Below, in pieces: positions 52,871 to 61,613 of a stretch of 64,000 nt of DNA. The first letter of the stretch is position 1; the number at the start of each line of letters is the position of its first letter. Below the pieces are notes generated by a model, which was given only the letters and a program-made list of their open reading frames with translations, ran no database searches and was not told the origin of the DNA. The translations under genes were made by a program, and so were the position numbers. The stretch covers positions 6,960 to 70,959 of the forward strand of contig CAZBUK010000007.1 in assembly GCA_964495085.1 (NCBI GenBank), read 5' to 3'. The DNA is from CAZBUK01 sp964495085 (GTDB taxonomy: Bacteria > Bacteroidota > Ignavibacteria > T3Sed10-11).

Positions 52871-54007
52871 ATACGACCCACGTATGTTGAAATCGACCTT
52901 TCCGCGATCGGGCATAACCTCCGCAAGGTCAGGGAACTGACGGCTGCACAAACCGGGATCATCGGAGTCGTTAAGGCAAATGCATATGGCCATGGGGATA
53001 TCGAAGTTGCCCGATATCTCGTTGAATCCGGTGTCGACATGCTTGGAGTAGCACTTGTTCAGGAAGCAATAAAGCTCCGAAGTAATGGTATTACCGCGCC
53101 GATTCTGGTATTCTACGGCGCACATGCAGGAGATACCGGTTTATTCACCGATTACGATCTAATCATGACGATTTCATCGTCACGTCAGGCGGAAAAAATC
53201 CGCAGTGAATTTGCAGGCGGCCGGCGTATTCCATATCATTTGAAAGTCGATACCGGTATGGGGAGAGTTGGTGTGCCGTTTACCGAGGCGGTTGAGATTG
53301 CCGAGGCCATCGGCGGTATGGACTGTCTCGAATTAAGAGGCGTGTACAGTCATCTCGCAACTTCCGAAGGATCCGACGACCGCTACCTCGACTTGCAGCT
53401 TGATAGATTCGAAGGTGTGATCGGGAAGATCCGAAAACGCGGGATCGATCCGGGTATCTTGCATATCGCAAACAGCGGTGCGATCATCCGGCGAAAGAAC
53501 TCGCACTATGATATGGTCCGTCCGGGCATTATGCTCTACGGAAGTACTCCTTCTCCATCCCTGTCCGGCCAGATCGTTCTGAAAGAAGCTATGCGATGGA
53601 GATCGATCGTCTCGATGGTGAAAGAAGTTCCCGAGGGTGCCGGTATAAGCTACGGTAGAAAATATATAACGCGGAAGAGGACGAACATTGCGACCATTCC
53701 GGTCGGGTACGCGGACGGATATAGCCGGTTACTCTCGAATAATGCCGACGTCCTCATTCATGGCGAACGGTATCCGGTTGTGGGAACCGTTTGTATGGAT
53801 CAAATAATGGCGGATGTGGGCGGCGACTCCGGGATCGTGGAAGGCGACGAAGTTGTCTTGCTCGGTTCGTATGGCAACGAAACCGTGACCGGGTGGGAAC
53901 TCGCAGGGAAGGCGGGAACAATACCGTACGAGCTCTATTGCTCGGTATCTCCACGTGTGCCTCGGAATTTTCTGAACAGCCGCCGTCCGGCTGACGATCA
54001 TCCCTAA
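52871..54007 (+). CDS. alr: Alanine racemase, apparently with a non-canonical AUA start
   Basis: A PLP enzyme interconverting L- and D-alanine for peptidoglycan. If counted from ATA 52871 it has 378 residues, normal for the family. The PLP lysine is Lys35 (VVKANAYGHG) and the catalytic tyrosine is Tyr261 (GISYGRKY). VDTGMGRVG, MVRPGIMLYG and GTVCMDQIMADV are also intact. The first ATG in frame (53039) would delete the first 56 residues, including the PLP lysine, so it cannot be the functional start. Between the in-frame stop at 52841 and Lys35 there is no ATG, GTG, TTG or CTG. ATA-CGA-CCC-ACG-TAT aligns with the usual M-R-P-T-Y/W opening, and AGGA ends ten bases upstream. AUA initiation, a point mutation or a sequencing error are the options. 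manC follows after 36 bp. Confidence 0.85.
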   Translation: MRPTYVEIDLSAIGHNLRKVRELTAAQTGIIGVVKANAYGHGDIEVARYLVESGVDMLGVALVQEAIKLRSNGITAPILVFYGAHAGDTGLFTDYDLIMTISSSRQAEKIRSEFAGGRRIPYHLKVDTGMGRVGVPFTEAVEIAEAIGGMDCLELRGVYSHLATSEGSDDRYLDLQLDRFEGVIGKIRKRGIDPGILHIANSGAIIRRKNSHYDMVRPGIMLYGSTPSPSLSGQIVLKEAMRWRSIVSMVKEVPEGAGISYGRKYITRKRTNIATIPVGYADGYSRLLSNNADVLIHGERYPVVGTVCMDQIMADVGGDSGIVEGDEVVLLGSYGNETVTGWELAGKAGTIPYELYCSVSPRVPRNFLNSRRPADDHP

Positions 54008-54043
54008 AGAACCGAATATCTCATAATACTGGAAAAGAAAATC

Positions 54044-55129
54044 ATGCCGAATGTCTACGGAGTTATAATGGCCGGCGGTGTCGGTGCGAGGTTCTGGCCG
54101 ATGAGCAGGGAGAAAAGACCGAAGCAATTTCTTTCGATGTTCGGTGATAGGTCGTTGCTCGCGGGGACGTTTACAAGGCTTCGCTCGGTTGTAGCGGCGG
54201 AAAATATTTACGTGGTTACGAACGCCGTTCAGCAACAGGCAATCGATGATGAGCTGCATGACTTACCCGAAAAGAATATTATCGTCGAACCGATCGGCAG
54301 GAATACCGCTCCCTGTATCGGGCTGGCTGCGCTGCACATACAGCGCCGGGATCCAGACGCCGTCATGATCGTCGTACCGGCCGATCACCTGGTTCAGGAT
54401 GAAGCGGAATTCACGAGAATTCTGCAAAATGCGGTCGAAGTTGCGGCTCAATCCGGAGAGATGGTTACTATCGGTATTGAGCCGGCAAGACCCGAGACGG
54501 GATATGGCTACATCCAGTATTTCGAGGGAGGGGCAAAAACCCCGTATACTGAGAAAGGCGCATACCGTGTAAAAACCTTTGCGGAAAAACCGAATCTCGC
54601 CACGGCGGAACGATTTCTTGAGAGCGGCGACTTTCTCTGGAACAGCGGTATGTTCATCTGGAAGGTGAATACCATTCTCTCCGAGATCAGAAAATTGCTC
54701 CCTGAACTTTATGAGGGACTCACGGCGATCGAGGTGACCATAGGCAAGGTCGAATATCTTCCCACGGTGGATCAGATATACCGGATGATCCGGAATATCT
54801 CGATCGACTATGGTGTGATGGAAAAGACCAAACATGTCTACGTCCTGAAAGGAGCGTTCGGATGGAGCGATGTCGGATCGTGGGAAGAGGTTTACCGGGT
54901 GAGCAGCAAAGACAAACACGGAAATGCGGCATTCGGGAGAGCCATTCTCAGGAACAGCAGCAATAACCTGGTACATTCCGCAAAACGGGCGATAGCCACC
55001 TACGGTGTGGACGATCTCATCATCATAGACACCGACGATGCGATCCTCGTGTGTAAGCGGAGCGACTCACAGAACGTGAAAGAGATCGTCGATTATATTC
55101 GACGGAAACATATGGATGACCTGCTCTGA
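54044..55129 (+). CDS. manC: Mannose-1-phosphate guanylyltransferase
   Basis: A 361-residue enzyme forming GDP-mannose from mannose-1-phosphate and GTP, for surface polysaccharides and glycoproteins. The pyrophosphorylase signature VIMAGGVGARFWPMSREKRPKQFL opens the protein. VEPIGRNTAPCIGLAA, VVPADHLV, GYGYIQY, FAEKPN, FLWNSGMFIW and GAFGWSDVGSWE follow. It has the single-domain form without the phosphomannose isomerase half found in fused ManC proteins. It is downstream of alr and 6 bp before the RlpA-like gene, consistent with an envelope-synthesis operon. Confidence 0.94.
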   Translation: MPNVYGVIMAGGVGARFWPMSREKRPKQFLSMFGDRSLLAGTFTRLRSVVAAENIYVVTNAVQQQAIDDELHDLPEKNIIVEPIGRNTAPCIGLAALHIQRRDPDAVMIVVPADHLVQDEAEFTRILQNAVEVAAQSGEMVTIGIEPARPETGYGYIQYFEGGAKTPYTEKGAYRVKTFAEKPNLATAERFLESGDFLWNSGMFIWKVNTILSEIRKLLPELYEGLTAIEVTIGKVEYLPTVDQIYRMIRNISIDYGVMEKTKHVYVLKGAFGWSDVGSWEEVYRVSSKDKHGNAAFGRAILRNSSNNLVHSAKRAIATYGVDDLIIIDTDDAILVCKRSDSQNVKEIVDYIRRKHMDDLL

Positions 55130-55135
55130 GCGGCG

Positions 55136-55558
55136 ATGAAAACCGTTCGTAACCCGATACTGATCTGTTTTACGGCGATCTTCATCGCGGGCTGTGCATC
55201 GAATCCAAGATTCGGATCCGGGAGCGGCGGGCGAACTCCCGATCGAACCGGCGGCGGTTCGCCGGTACTGACTATCGAGGGGATCGCGTCGTACTATGCG
55301 CATGACTTCCATGGACGGATGACTGCAAACGGCGAAATGTACGATATCACCGCCGCACACAAAACATTTCCGTTCCATACCATCGTTCGGGTACATAACC
55401 TCGATAACGGCAACCAGGTCACCGTGAGGATAAACGACCGGGGCCCGTTCGTCGAGGGGCGAATCATCGATGTTTCGTATTCGGCCGCCCGGAAATTAAA
55501 TATGATTCAATCAGGTACGGCGAGAGTTAGATTAGAGATTATGAAATGGGGTGAATGA
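55136..55558 (+). CDS. rlpA: RlpA-like septal ring lipoprotein
   Basis: A 140-residue lipoprotein with lipobox FIAGC (Cys about 20), a Gly/Ser/Arg-rich linker, and a double-psi beta-barrel domain of the RlpA family (about 48-138). IEGIASYYAHDFHGRMTANGEMYD, AHKTFPFHTIVRVHNL and VRINDRGPFVEGRIIDVSYSAARKL are the family blocks, including the catalytic-type aspartate in NDRGPF. Some RlpA proteins are lytic transglycosylases that cut denuded glycan strands at the septum. There is no C-terminal SPOR domain, so septal targeting may differ. It is coupled to manC. Confidence 0.9.
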   Translation: MKTVRNPILICFTAIFIAGCASNPRFGSGSGGRTPDRTGGGSPVLTIEGIASYYAHDFHGRMTANGEMYDITAAHKTFPFHTIVRVHNLDNGNQVTVRINDRGPFVEGRIIDVSYSAARKLNMIQSGTARVRLEIMKWGE

Positions 55559-55702
55559 GACGATTGCTCAGGCGAAGGCAGAGATCTACGCTCGATGGTT
55601 CTGTCTACATGCGGAAATGCGGACCGCCCGGCTGCTCATCGCCTGCACTGAGTTGTAACCAGGAGAGCATTACAGACATACAATGAACATACGGAGACCG
55701 CG

Positions 55703-56047
55703 ATGCCCGATTGCATTTTCTGTGAAATTGTGAATAAGCGGATGAAGAGCGATATGATTTATGAGGACTCGCAAATAGTCGCACTTCGCGATATCAATCC
55801 TCAGGCGCCGGTACATCTGCTCATTATCCCGAAGCAGCACATAGGAACCGTGCATGAAATGGCCGAATCAGACCTGCATTTAACAGGGAAAATGATACAG
55901 ATTGCGCAGAAGCTCGCCGGGTCCGAAAATATCGGAGAAGGCGGATACCGGCTGGTCGTCAATCACGGGAGTAACGGCGGACAGACAGTCGGCCACCTTC
56001 ATATGCACCTTCTCGGCGGCAGACGTATGACCTGGCCGCCGGGATAG
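55703..56047 (+). CDS. HIT family (HINT-like) nucleotide hydrolase
   Basis: A 114-residue histidine-triad protein. CIFCEIV at the N-terminus has the paired cysteines common in zinc-binding HINT proteins. ALRDINPQAPVHLLIIPKQHI is the central block, and the catalytic triad motif HLHMHLLGG lies near the C-terminus. HINT enzymes hydrolyse adenosine phosphoramidates in the cytoplasm. The 144 bp between the RlpA-like gene and this one hold only doubtful tiny open frames. A long structured region follows before porU. Confidence 0.94.
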   Translation: MPDCIFCEIVNKRMKSDMIYEDSQIVALRDINPQAPVHLLIIPKQHIGTVHEMAESDLHLTGKMIQIAQKLAGSENIGEGGYRLVVNHGSNGGQTVGHLHMHLLGGRRMTWPPG

Positions 56048-56083
56048 ATATTCCACCTAAATCCTTGCTTTTCGTATATTAAT

Positions 56084-56112
56084 TTGATATTTTTACATCT
56101 AGTAATTATTAA
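56084..56112 (+). promoter_or_regulatory. Candidate promoter of the porU leader
   Basis: TTGATA (56084-56089), 17 bp and TATTAA (56107-56112) in a very AT-rich stretch predict a start near 56119. The transcript would have a leader of about 210 nt carrying the two hairpins below before the porU ATG. Confidence 0.4.
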
Positions 56113-56135
56113 GTATATAGAACCGATTCGGAATT

Positions 56136-56239
56136 TGCCTATCATTCGTTCGTTAAAGGTTAGTTAAGTTTTCACATTCATTGTAAATCTGTATATGTTT
56201 ACCTTTAACGAATTATACTACCGGATGATAGGCATTTTT
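56136..56239 (+). repeat. Long bipartite inverted repeat with trailing T-run
   Basis: TGCCTATCAT (56136-56145) pairs with ATGATAGGCA (56225-56234). TTCGTTAAAGGT (56149-56160) pairs with ACCTTTAACGAA (56201-56212). The stem is therefore 22 bp in two perfect blocks with an internal asymmetric gap (3 and 12 nt) and a 40-nt loop. Five T follow directly. It could terminate transcription after the HIT gene or act as a leader element for porU. Confidence 0.6.
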
Positions 56240-56249
56240 ATATTTACGG

Positions 56250-56296
56250 CCGAATGCCGGAGGCAAACTTTTTCCCCCGACATTCGGTTTTCTATT
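56250..56296 (+). terminator. Terminator-like hairpin 30-40 nt before porU
   Basis: CCGAATG (56250-56256) pairs with CATTCGG (56281-56287). A single mismatch and CGG/CCG extend the stem inward, around a 16-nt loop, and TTTTCT follows. Because the porU ATG is only about 35 nt further on, it may act as an attenuator. The loop contains AGGCAAA (56261-56267), fully complementary to TTTGCCT at 56134-56140 in the upstream repeat. Confidence 0.55.
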
Positions 56297-56328
56297 AATA
56301 TATAACCGGACCGTAGTAATAACAGCAA

Positions 56329-59300
56329 ATGTATATCATCCGACACATACTCTTTTCCGCGGTAGCTTTGTTTTCTCTGCATGCCGTAATGTTTGCAATG
56401 CAGCAATCAACCCAGGGACTGTACCACGATACGAGTATTCTCTCTGCCACAACCGGCACGCTGGTCATTTCATTCAGACCGGACGGGCTTCGCCGCGACA
56501 CGCTGTATATTGACGGGGAGAGATATATAGGTATCGGCTTTCGCGACGGAGCGACAGCCGACCGAAGAGATCCCGAACGTCCCGACGTTCCCTTCCGGCC
56601 CGTGACGATCGCACTCCCCTCTGCGGGGATGCCCGCCCTGCGGGTAACACAGACGGATTACGAGCTGGTCCGGGAACTCCGGATCCCTCCCTTGGGTGAT
56701 ATCCGCAGTGAGGATGACGAGCTGTACCGTTCGGTCCGTGAATACAGCCTTTCGGACATATCCGATCAACCGCTGGTGGATATGACCGATATCGGGGAGG
56801 TGGGGGGAGTATATCTAGGCACGCTCCGGTTTCATCCGGTGGTACCGGTCGAAGGAGGCAGTGCAGCCCGGGTGTACAGCCGCATTGTCGTGGAGATCGA
56901 ATACGGAACAGGATCGTTCGGGAGTCTCGAGCCGCAGTTGTACGATGTGCTATCGGGAGTCGTGCTGAACATCGGGAGTGTCATTCGCACGGCGGGGCGG
57001 AGCGGGGTGCTCCAGCGTCAGCGCTCGGGCAGTGGGAGTCAGTCGAGCGAACTTGCAACGGGAATGTGGTATTCGTTTACGGTGGAGGAAGACGGTATCT
57101 ACCGGATCGATGCGGCGATGCTGCAGCAGGCGGGGATACCCGTGGGATCGATCGATCCGAGGACGATCCGTGTTTTCGGGAACGGAGGAGAGGTGCTGCC
57201 GGAAAATATCACGCAGCCGCGGCCTGAGGGTCTTACGGAGCTGGCGATCTACGTTCAGGGAGAAGGGGACGGTACATTCGGGACGAACGACTTTATTCTG
57301 TTCTACGGAACGGGTACGACGGGCTGGTCGTACGATCCGCCGACGGAGCTGTATCATCACCGGTATAATTACTACAGTAACCGGAACGTGTACTTTCTGA
57401 CGTACGGAGGTCAGCCGGGGAAACGGATGACCGAGCTTGCATCGTTGTCGGAGGTGAATCCCGTTACGCCGGAGTACTTCATCTCCCAGCTGCTCGTGAG
57501 GGAACCGGAGATCAATCTGCTCGGCTCGGGGAAGCATTGGATGGGCCAGCTTTTTAATCAGCAGGCGAACACCAATATCTTTACGAACATGCTGCATGGA
57601 TTTACGTCTGCGGAAGCGGTGCGGTACCGGGTGAGCGTAGCGGCGCGAGCGCCGAGCGTGACGCGGTTTACGCTTGAAGACCAGGGGGTTCAGCTGGGCA
57701 TCATTCCGATACCTGCGACGTTTATATCTTCGAACACGAGCAACTATGCACAGCGCGGCGCTGTCGGATTGTTTTCCCGTAGCGGACAGCTTCCCGAACA
57801 GAGGAGTCTGCTTCGGTTCATCTACGACGGTGGGACATCGTCCGACGGGTACCTGGAGTGGTTCGAGATCCATTATCCGCGGAGATACGAGGCGGTCGGG
57901 GATGTGCTTCTGTTCCGTGCACCGATGACCGGCGGGACAGTCGAGTACACGGTGGGGAGTTTTTCAACGACGCAGCTATTGGCGTTCGATGTCAGCGATC
58001 ATGCGAATGTGAGACGCATAACGGGAGGGAGCACGTCGGGCGGATCGCTGCGGTTCCAGGTTTCGCAGGCGGAGGGCGAGGAGAGAAGTTTTATATCGAT
58101 CGGTCCGGAGGGATATAAGGCGCCGTCGGATTTTACACCGGTCACGAATTCGAACATTCGCGGCATGACGGGAGGGCCTGAATTTATCATCATCGCGCCG
58201 CCCGAATTCATTAGCGAGGCTGAGCGGTTGCGGCAGCATCGCGAGACGTTTGCGGACAACAGCGTGTCGACCGTCGTAGTGAGTACGACGGCGATCTACA
58301 ATGAATTTGGGGGAGGGATCGAGGATCCGACGGCGATCCGTGATTTTTTATATCATGCGTACACGGCATGGGATCCGAGGCCGAGGTATGTGCTGCTGTT
58401 CGGAGCGGGATCATTCGATTTCAGGCGGACGCTCGGCTTGAGGCAGAACTTCGTGCATACATACCAGACGGATGAATCGTTCCATCAGATCGATACGTAT
58501 GCGACGGACGATTATTTCGCGCAGTTCACGCAGGGCTCGCGGCGGCCGTCGCTTGCCGTTGGCAGGTTCAGCGTCTCTTCGGTAACGGAAGCGCAGCAGA
58601 TGGTCGATAAGGTGATACATTATGAGAGGAGCTCCGACTTCGGACCGTGGAGGAATAGCATAACATATGTCGCCGACGACGGACCTACGACCCGCGGTCA
58701 GGACGATGGCAATATTCATACCTTTCAATCCGAACAACTGGTGAACCGGCATACGCCGCTCGAATTCGAACGGCAGAAAATCTATATCGTCGAGTACCCC
58801 ACCGAGACGACCGCCGCGGGGAGACGAAAGCCCGAAGCGAACCGGGCGCTCGTGAACAGGATCAACGAGGGAACGCTCATTCTCAACTGGACCGGCCATG
58901 GTAATCCCCGCGTATGGGCTCACGAATGGATCTTCGTTCGTGAATCCACTATTCCGCAACTGAACAACCGCGACCGCCTTGCATTCCTGACAGCTGCAAC
59001 GTGCGACTTTTCGCGGTACGACGATCCGAGGGACGTCAGCGGAGCGGAGCTTCTGGTCAACAGATCCGAAGGAGGAATGATAGGCGCGCTCTCATCCTCC
59101 CGTATTGTATGGTCGTCTGATAATGCTCTCTTCAATAATACATTCTATGGAAACCTTCTGCAAACCGGTTCCGACGGACGAATACAAAGAGTGGGCGATG
59201 CGCTCCTCGCGACCAAACAACTCCGATTTTCGATTAATGATGTGAAATTTCTTCTGCTGGGAGATCCGACGCTTCGTCTGCTTGCACCGACTATGAATGC

Positions 59301-60345
59301 AGATATCTCAATGATCAACGACGAGCCGGTGAGCGGCACCGTGAATCTGAAATCCCTGCAAAAGGTACAGATGCAAGGATTGACCCGGTCCACGCAGGGC
59401 GAACTCCTTGAGAATTTTGACGGGAGACTATTTGTCGTCGTATTTGATTCGGATAAACTCGTGCGCATCCCCGAGTGGGGAAACTATTCATACAACGTTC
59501 CGGGCAACGTTATTTTTCGCGGCGAGAGCTCGGTGACGGACGGCAGCTTTAGCTCGACCTTCGTCGTCCCGAAGGATATAAGTCACGAAGGACGCAACGG
59601 ACGGATCGCTCTGTATTTTTCGGACGGGCAGAACGACGGACGGGGGTATAACGGCGATATCGTGCTGGGTGGGATCGATTCGACTGCTGCAGAGGATACC
59701 CAGGGACCGGAGATCGAAATATTTCTTGAGGGGCGGAATTTTCGGAGCGGCGACGTGGTGAGCACCTCTCCGTTATTGTTAGTCGATCTGTTCGACGAAA
59801 GCGGCATCAACACCTCGGGCGGAGGGGTAGGTCACCGTCTCGAAGCATGGCTGAACGAGGGGGAGAACATCGATCTCACGAATTATTATTCAGGCAAAAT
59901 CGACTCCTATCAGGAAGGGACGATCGAATACCGGCTGAGCGATCTTTCATACGGACCGCATCATCTGCAACTACGCGCGTGGGATGTGTATAATAACTCC
60001 GCGATGAGCGAGGTGTTCTTTCATGTAGAGTCTGCCGACCGGCTGTCGATACAGAACGCGTACAATTATCCAAATCCATTCCGTGACGAGACGGTGTTCA
60101 CGTTCCAGCACAATCAAAACGTGCCGCTGGACGTGGAGGTGAAGGTGTATACGGTATCGGGCAGATTGATTGCAACGGTGAATGCCTACGGCATCAACGA
60201 CCGCTTCGTTCGCGTCCCATGGTCGGGGCGGGACGATGACGGGGACGTACTGGCGAACGGGGTGTATCTATACAAAATAGTCGCGCGAACGATCGACGGC
60301 ATATTTACGAGCGAGGCGCTCGGCAGAATGGCTGTCGTCAGGTAG
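56329..60345 (+). CDS. porU: Type IX secretion system sortase PorU (C25 family)
   Basis: A 1338-residue gingipain-like cysteine peptidase which removes the C-terminal sorting signal of type IX cargo at the cell surface. A signal peptide (about 1-24) precedes a long beta-rich N-terminal region (about 30-600). The C25 catalytic domain (about 620-1010) has the catalytic His857 in NWTGHGNPRVW and Cys892 in LTAATCDFSRYDD. A beta region follows, and a C-terminal module opens YNYPNPFRDETVF and ends GRMAVVR, related to the sorting domain. porV follows directly, as in Porphyromonas gingivalis. There is no Shine-Dalgarno sequence before the ATG. Codon style changes inside the gene (about 56,950-58,650 is much richer in G-ending codons than the rest). 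Confidence 0.93.
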   Translation: MYIIRHILFSAVALFSLHAVMFAMQQSTQGLYHDTSILSATTGTLVISFRPDGLRRDTLYIDGERYIGIGFRDGATADRRDPERPDVPFRPVTIALPSAGMPALRVTQTDYELVRELRIPPLGDIRSEDDELYRSVREYSLSDISDQPLVDMTDIGEVGGVYLGTLRFHPVVPVEGGSAARVYSRIVVEIEYGTGSFGSLEPQLYDVLSGVVLNIGSVIRTAGRSGVLQRQRSGSGSQSSELATGMWYSFTVEEDGIYRIDAAMLQQAGIPVGSIDPRTIRVFGNGGEVLPENITQPRPEGLTELAIYVQGEGDGTFGTNDFILFYGTGTTGWSYDPPTELYHHRYNYYSNRNVYFLTYGGQPGKRMTELASLSEVNPVTPEYFISQLLVREPEINLLGSGKHWMGQLFNQQANTNIFTNMLHGFTSAEAVRYRVSVAARAPSVTRFTLEDQGVQLGIIPIPATFISSNTSNYAQRGAVGLFSRSGQLPEQRSLLRFIYDGGTSSDGYLEWFEIHYPRRYEAVGDVLLFRAPMTGGTVEYTVGSFSTTQLLAFDVSDHANVRRITGGSTSGGSLRFQVSQAEGEERSFISIGPEGYKAPSDFTPVTNSNIRGMTGGPEFIIIAPPEFISEAERLRQHRETFADNSVSTVVVSTTAIYNEFGGGIEDPTAIRDFLYHAYTAWDPRPRYVLLFGAGSFDFRRTLGLRQNFVHTYQTDESFHQIDTYATDDYFAQFTQGSRRPSLAVGRFSVSSVTEAQQMVDKVIHYERSSDFGPWRNSITYVADDGPTTRGQDDGNIHTFQSEQLVNRHTPLEFERQKIYIVEYPTETTAAGRRKPEANRALVNRINEGTLILNWTGHGNPRVWAHEWIFVRESTIPQLNNRDRLAFLTAATCDFSRYDDPRDVSGAELLVNRSEGGMIGALSSSRIVWSSDNALFNNTFYGNLLQTGSDGRIQRVGDALLATKQLRFSINDVKFLLLGDPTLRLLAPTMNADISMINDEPVSGTVNLKSLQKVQMQGLTRSTQGELLENFDGRLFVVVFDSDKLVRIPEWGNYSYNVPGNVIFRGESSVTDGSFSSTFVVPKDISHEGRNGRIALYFSDGQNDGRGYNGDIVLGGIDSTAAEDTQGPEIEIFLEGRNFRSGDVVSTSPLLLVDLFDESGINTSGGGVGHRLEAWLNEGENIDLTNYYSGKIDSYQEGTIEYRLSDLSYGPHHLQLRAWDVYNNSAMSEVFFHVESADRLSIQNAYNYPNPFRDETVFTFQHNQNVPLDVEVKVYTVSGRLIATVNAYGINDRFVRVPWSGRDDDGDVLANGVYLYKIVARTIDGIFTSEALGRMAVVR

Positions 60346-60410
60346 ACTTATAGGTGGGCAAAACAGGCATCATATCCGGTAATTCATACAGGTTTTCGAT
60401 TCCGGGAATA

Positions 60411-60439
60411 TTGAAAATCATTATAAAATAAGCTAATTT
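60411..60439 (+). promoter_or_regulatory. Promoter of porV
   Basis: TTGAAA (60411-60416), a 17-bp spacer and TAATTT (60434-60439) lie in the 143-bp gap after porU, predicting a start near 60446. porV can therefore be expressed independently of porU. Confidence 0.5.
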
Positions 60440-60488
60440 TAAAGTTTATATTACGGTAAATTCACTTGATCCACTGGAGGATGTTTTT

Positions 60489-61574
60489 ATGAAAAACTTA
60501 ATTGTTGTGATCGGTGCAGTGTTGCTGCTGGGTCTGGCAGTAGATATTCCGGCGTATGCGCAGGGTGAGGCGGCTGTACCGTTCCTACTCATCTCGCCGA
60601 ATTCCCGTGCATCCGGAATGGGTGAGTTCGGGACCGGAATTGCGGACGACGCCGCAGCGATCTTTTGGAATCCCGGTGGACTCGCATTTCAGAAGGGCCA
60701 GGAGATCAGCATCACGCATACAAACTGGCTTCCGCAGTTCGGTATGTCCGACCTCTTTTACGATTATCTGAACTACAAGAATTATCTGGAATCGATGAAC
60801 GGAACCGTGGCCGCGAGCATTACATATCTCAATCTCGGTGAACACGTCAGGACTCTATCCTCGGGCCCCGACCCTGTGGGTACATTTAAAAGTTATGAAT
60901 TTGCGCTGACGGCAGGTTACTCGACCTTGTTGAATCATAATCTCGGACTGGGTCTGAATCTTCGGCTGATTCACAGCTCGCTCTCGCCGATCGGTGCGGG
61001 AGAAGAAGAAGGAAAGGGTGTCGGCACGACGGTAAGCGGTGATATCGGCGTTCTTTACAAGACTTCGCTCTTCGATATGCCTTTCTCTATCGGCGCCAAT
61101 CTTTCAAATCTCGGACCGAAGATTACATATATCGACGCCGACCAGGCAGATCCGATCCCGACTAACCTGAGACTCGGCATGGGGCTGCGGCTTCTGGAAT
61201 CCGAAACAAACACGCTATCGTTCGGTCTCGATTTCAGCAGGATACTCGTCAGACGGTATGAACGTGATGAAGTTACGAATGAGATTCCGAAACCCGATCC
61301 ATTTTATAAAGCGATCTTTTCCGCATGGGGAGACAACGGTCTGAAGAAGGTCATTGTATCCGGAGGTTTCGAATACTGGTACACCGATCTCATTGCGCTC
61401 CGAGCCGGTTATTTCCATGAGGAGGAGGTCGCCGGAAACAGGAAGTTCCTCACTTTCGGCGCGGGTCTTCGTTACGATATATACGGATTCGATTTCAGCT
61501 ACATCGCAACGCTCGAGGAGAAGCACCCGCTCTCGGATACCCTGCGTTTTACCCTGTTGATACTCTGGCGATAG
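60489..61574 (+). CDS. porV: Type IX secretion outer membrane protein PorV
   Basis: A 361-residue outer-membrane barrel of the PorV (LptO) family, which picks up cargo by its sorting domain and delivers it to PorU. A signal peptide ends near AYAQ. The mature protein opens with PFLLISPNSRASGMGEFGTGIADDAAAIFWNPGGLAF, and the typical NLGEHVRT segment follows. Strands alternate through the chain to a C-terminal LLILWR. GGAGG precedes the ATG at ideal spacing. Adjacency to porU makes the pair diagnostic. Core membrane genes such as porK, porL, porM, porN and sov are not in the window. Confidence 0.92.
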   Translation: MKNLIVVIGAVLLLGLAVDIPAYAQGEAAVPFLLISPNSRASGMGEFGTGIADDAAAIFWNPGGLAFQKGQEISITHTNWLPQFGMSDLFYDYLNYKNYLESMNGTVAASITYLNLGEHVRTLSSGPDPVGTFKSYEFALTAGYSTLLNHNLGLGLNLRLIHSSLSPIGAGEEEGKGVGTTVSGDIGVLYKTSLFDMPFSIGANLSNLGPKITYIDADQADPIPTNLRLGMGLRLLESETNTLSFGLDFSRILVRRYERDEVTNEIPKPDPFYKAIFSAWGDNGLKKVIVSGGFEYWYTDLIALRAGYFHEEEVAGNRKFLTFGAGLRYDIYGFDFSYIATLEEKHPLSDTLRFTLLILWR

Positions 61575-61613
61575 GTCTTACATAAAGATTAATTCGAATT
61601 GCTAAAAAATAGA

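Noticed and set aside
53039..54007. alr taken as starting at the first ATG
   Set aside because: This would remove the N-terminal strand and the PLP-binding lysine that are clearly encoded upstream in the same frame.
55551..55686. Two tiny frames (GTG 55551, ATG 55555) overlapping the RlpA-like stop
   Set aside because: Both are short, Arg/Cys-rich and without further support. The stop overlap alone is not enough.
56950..57873. 307-codon open frame on the minus strand inside porU
   Set aside because: It is a shadow caused by G-rich third positions of porU. The porU reading frame shows clear family motifs and the antisense translation does not.
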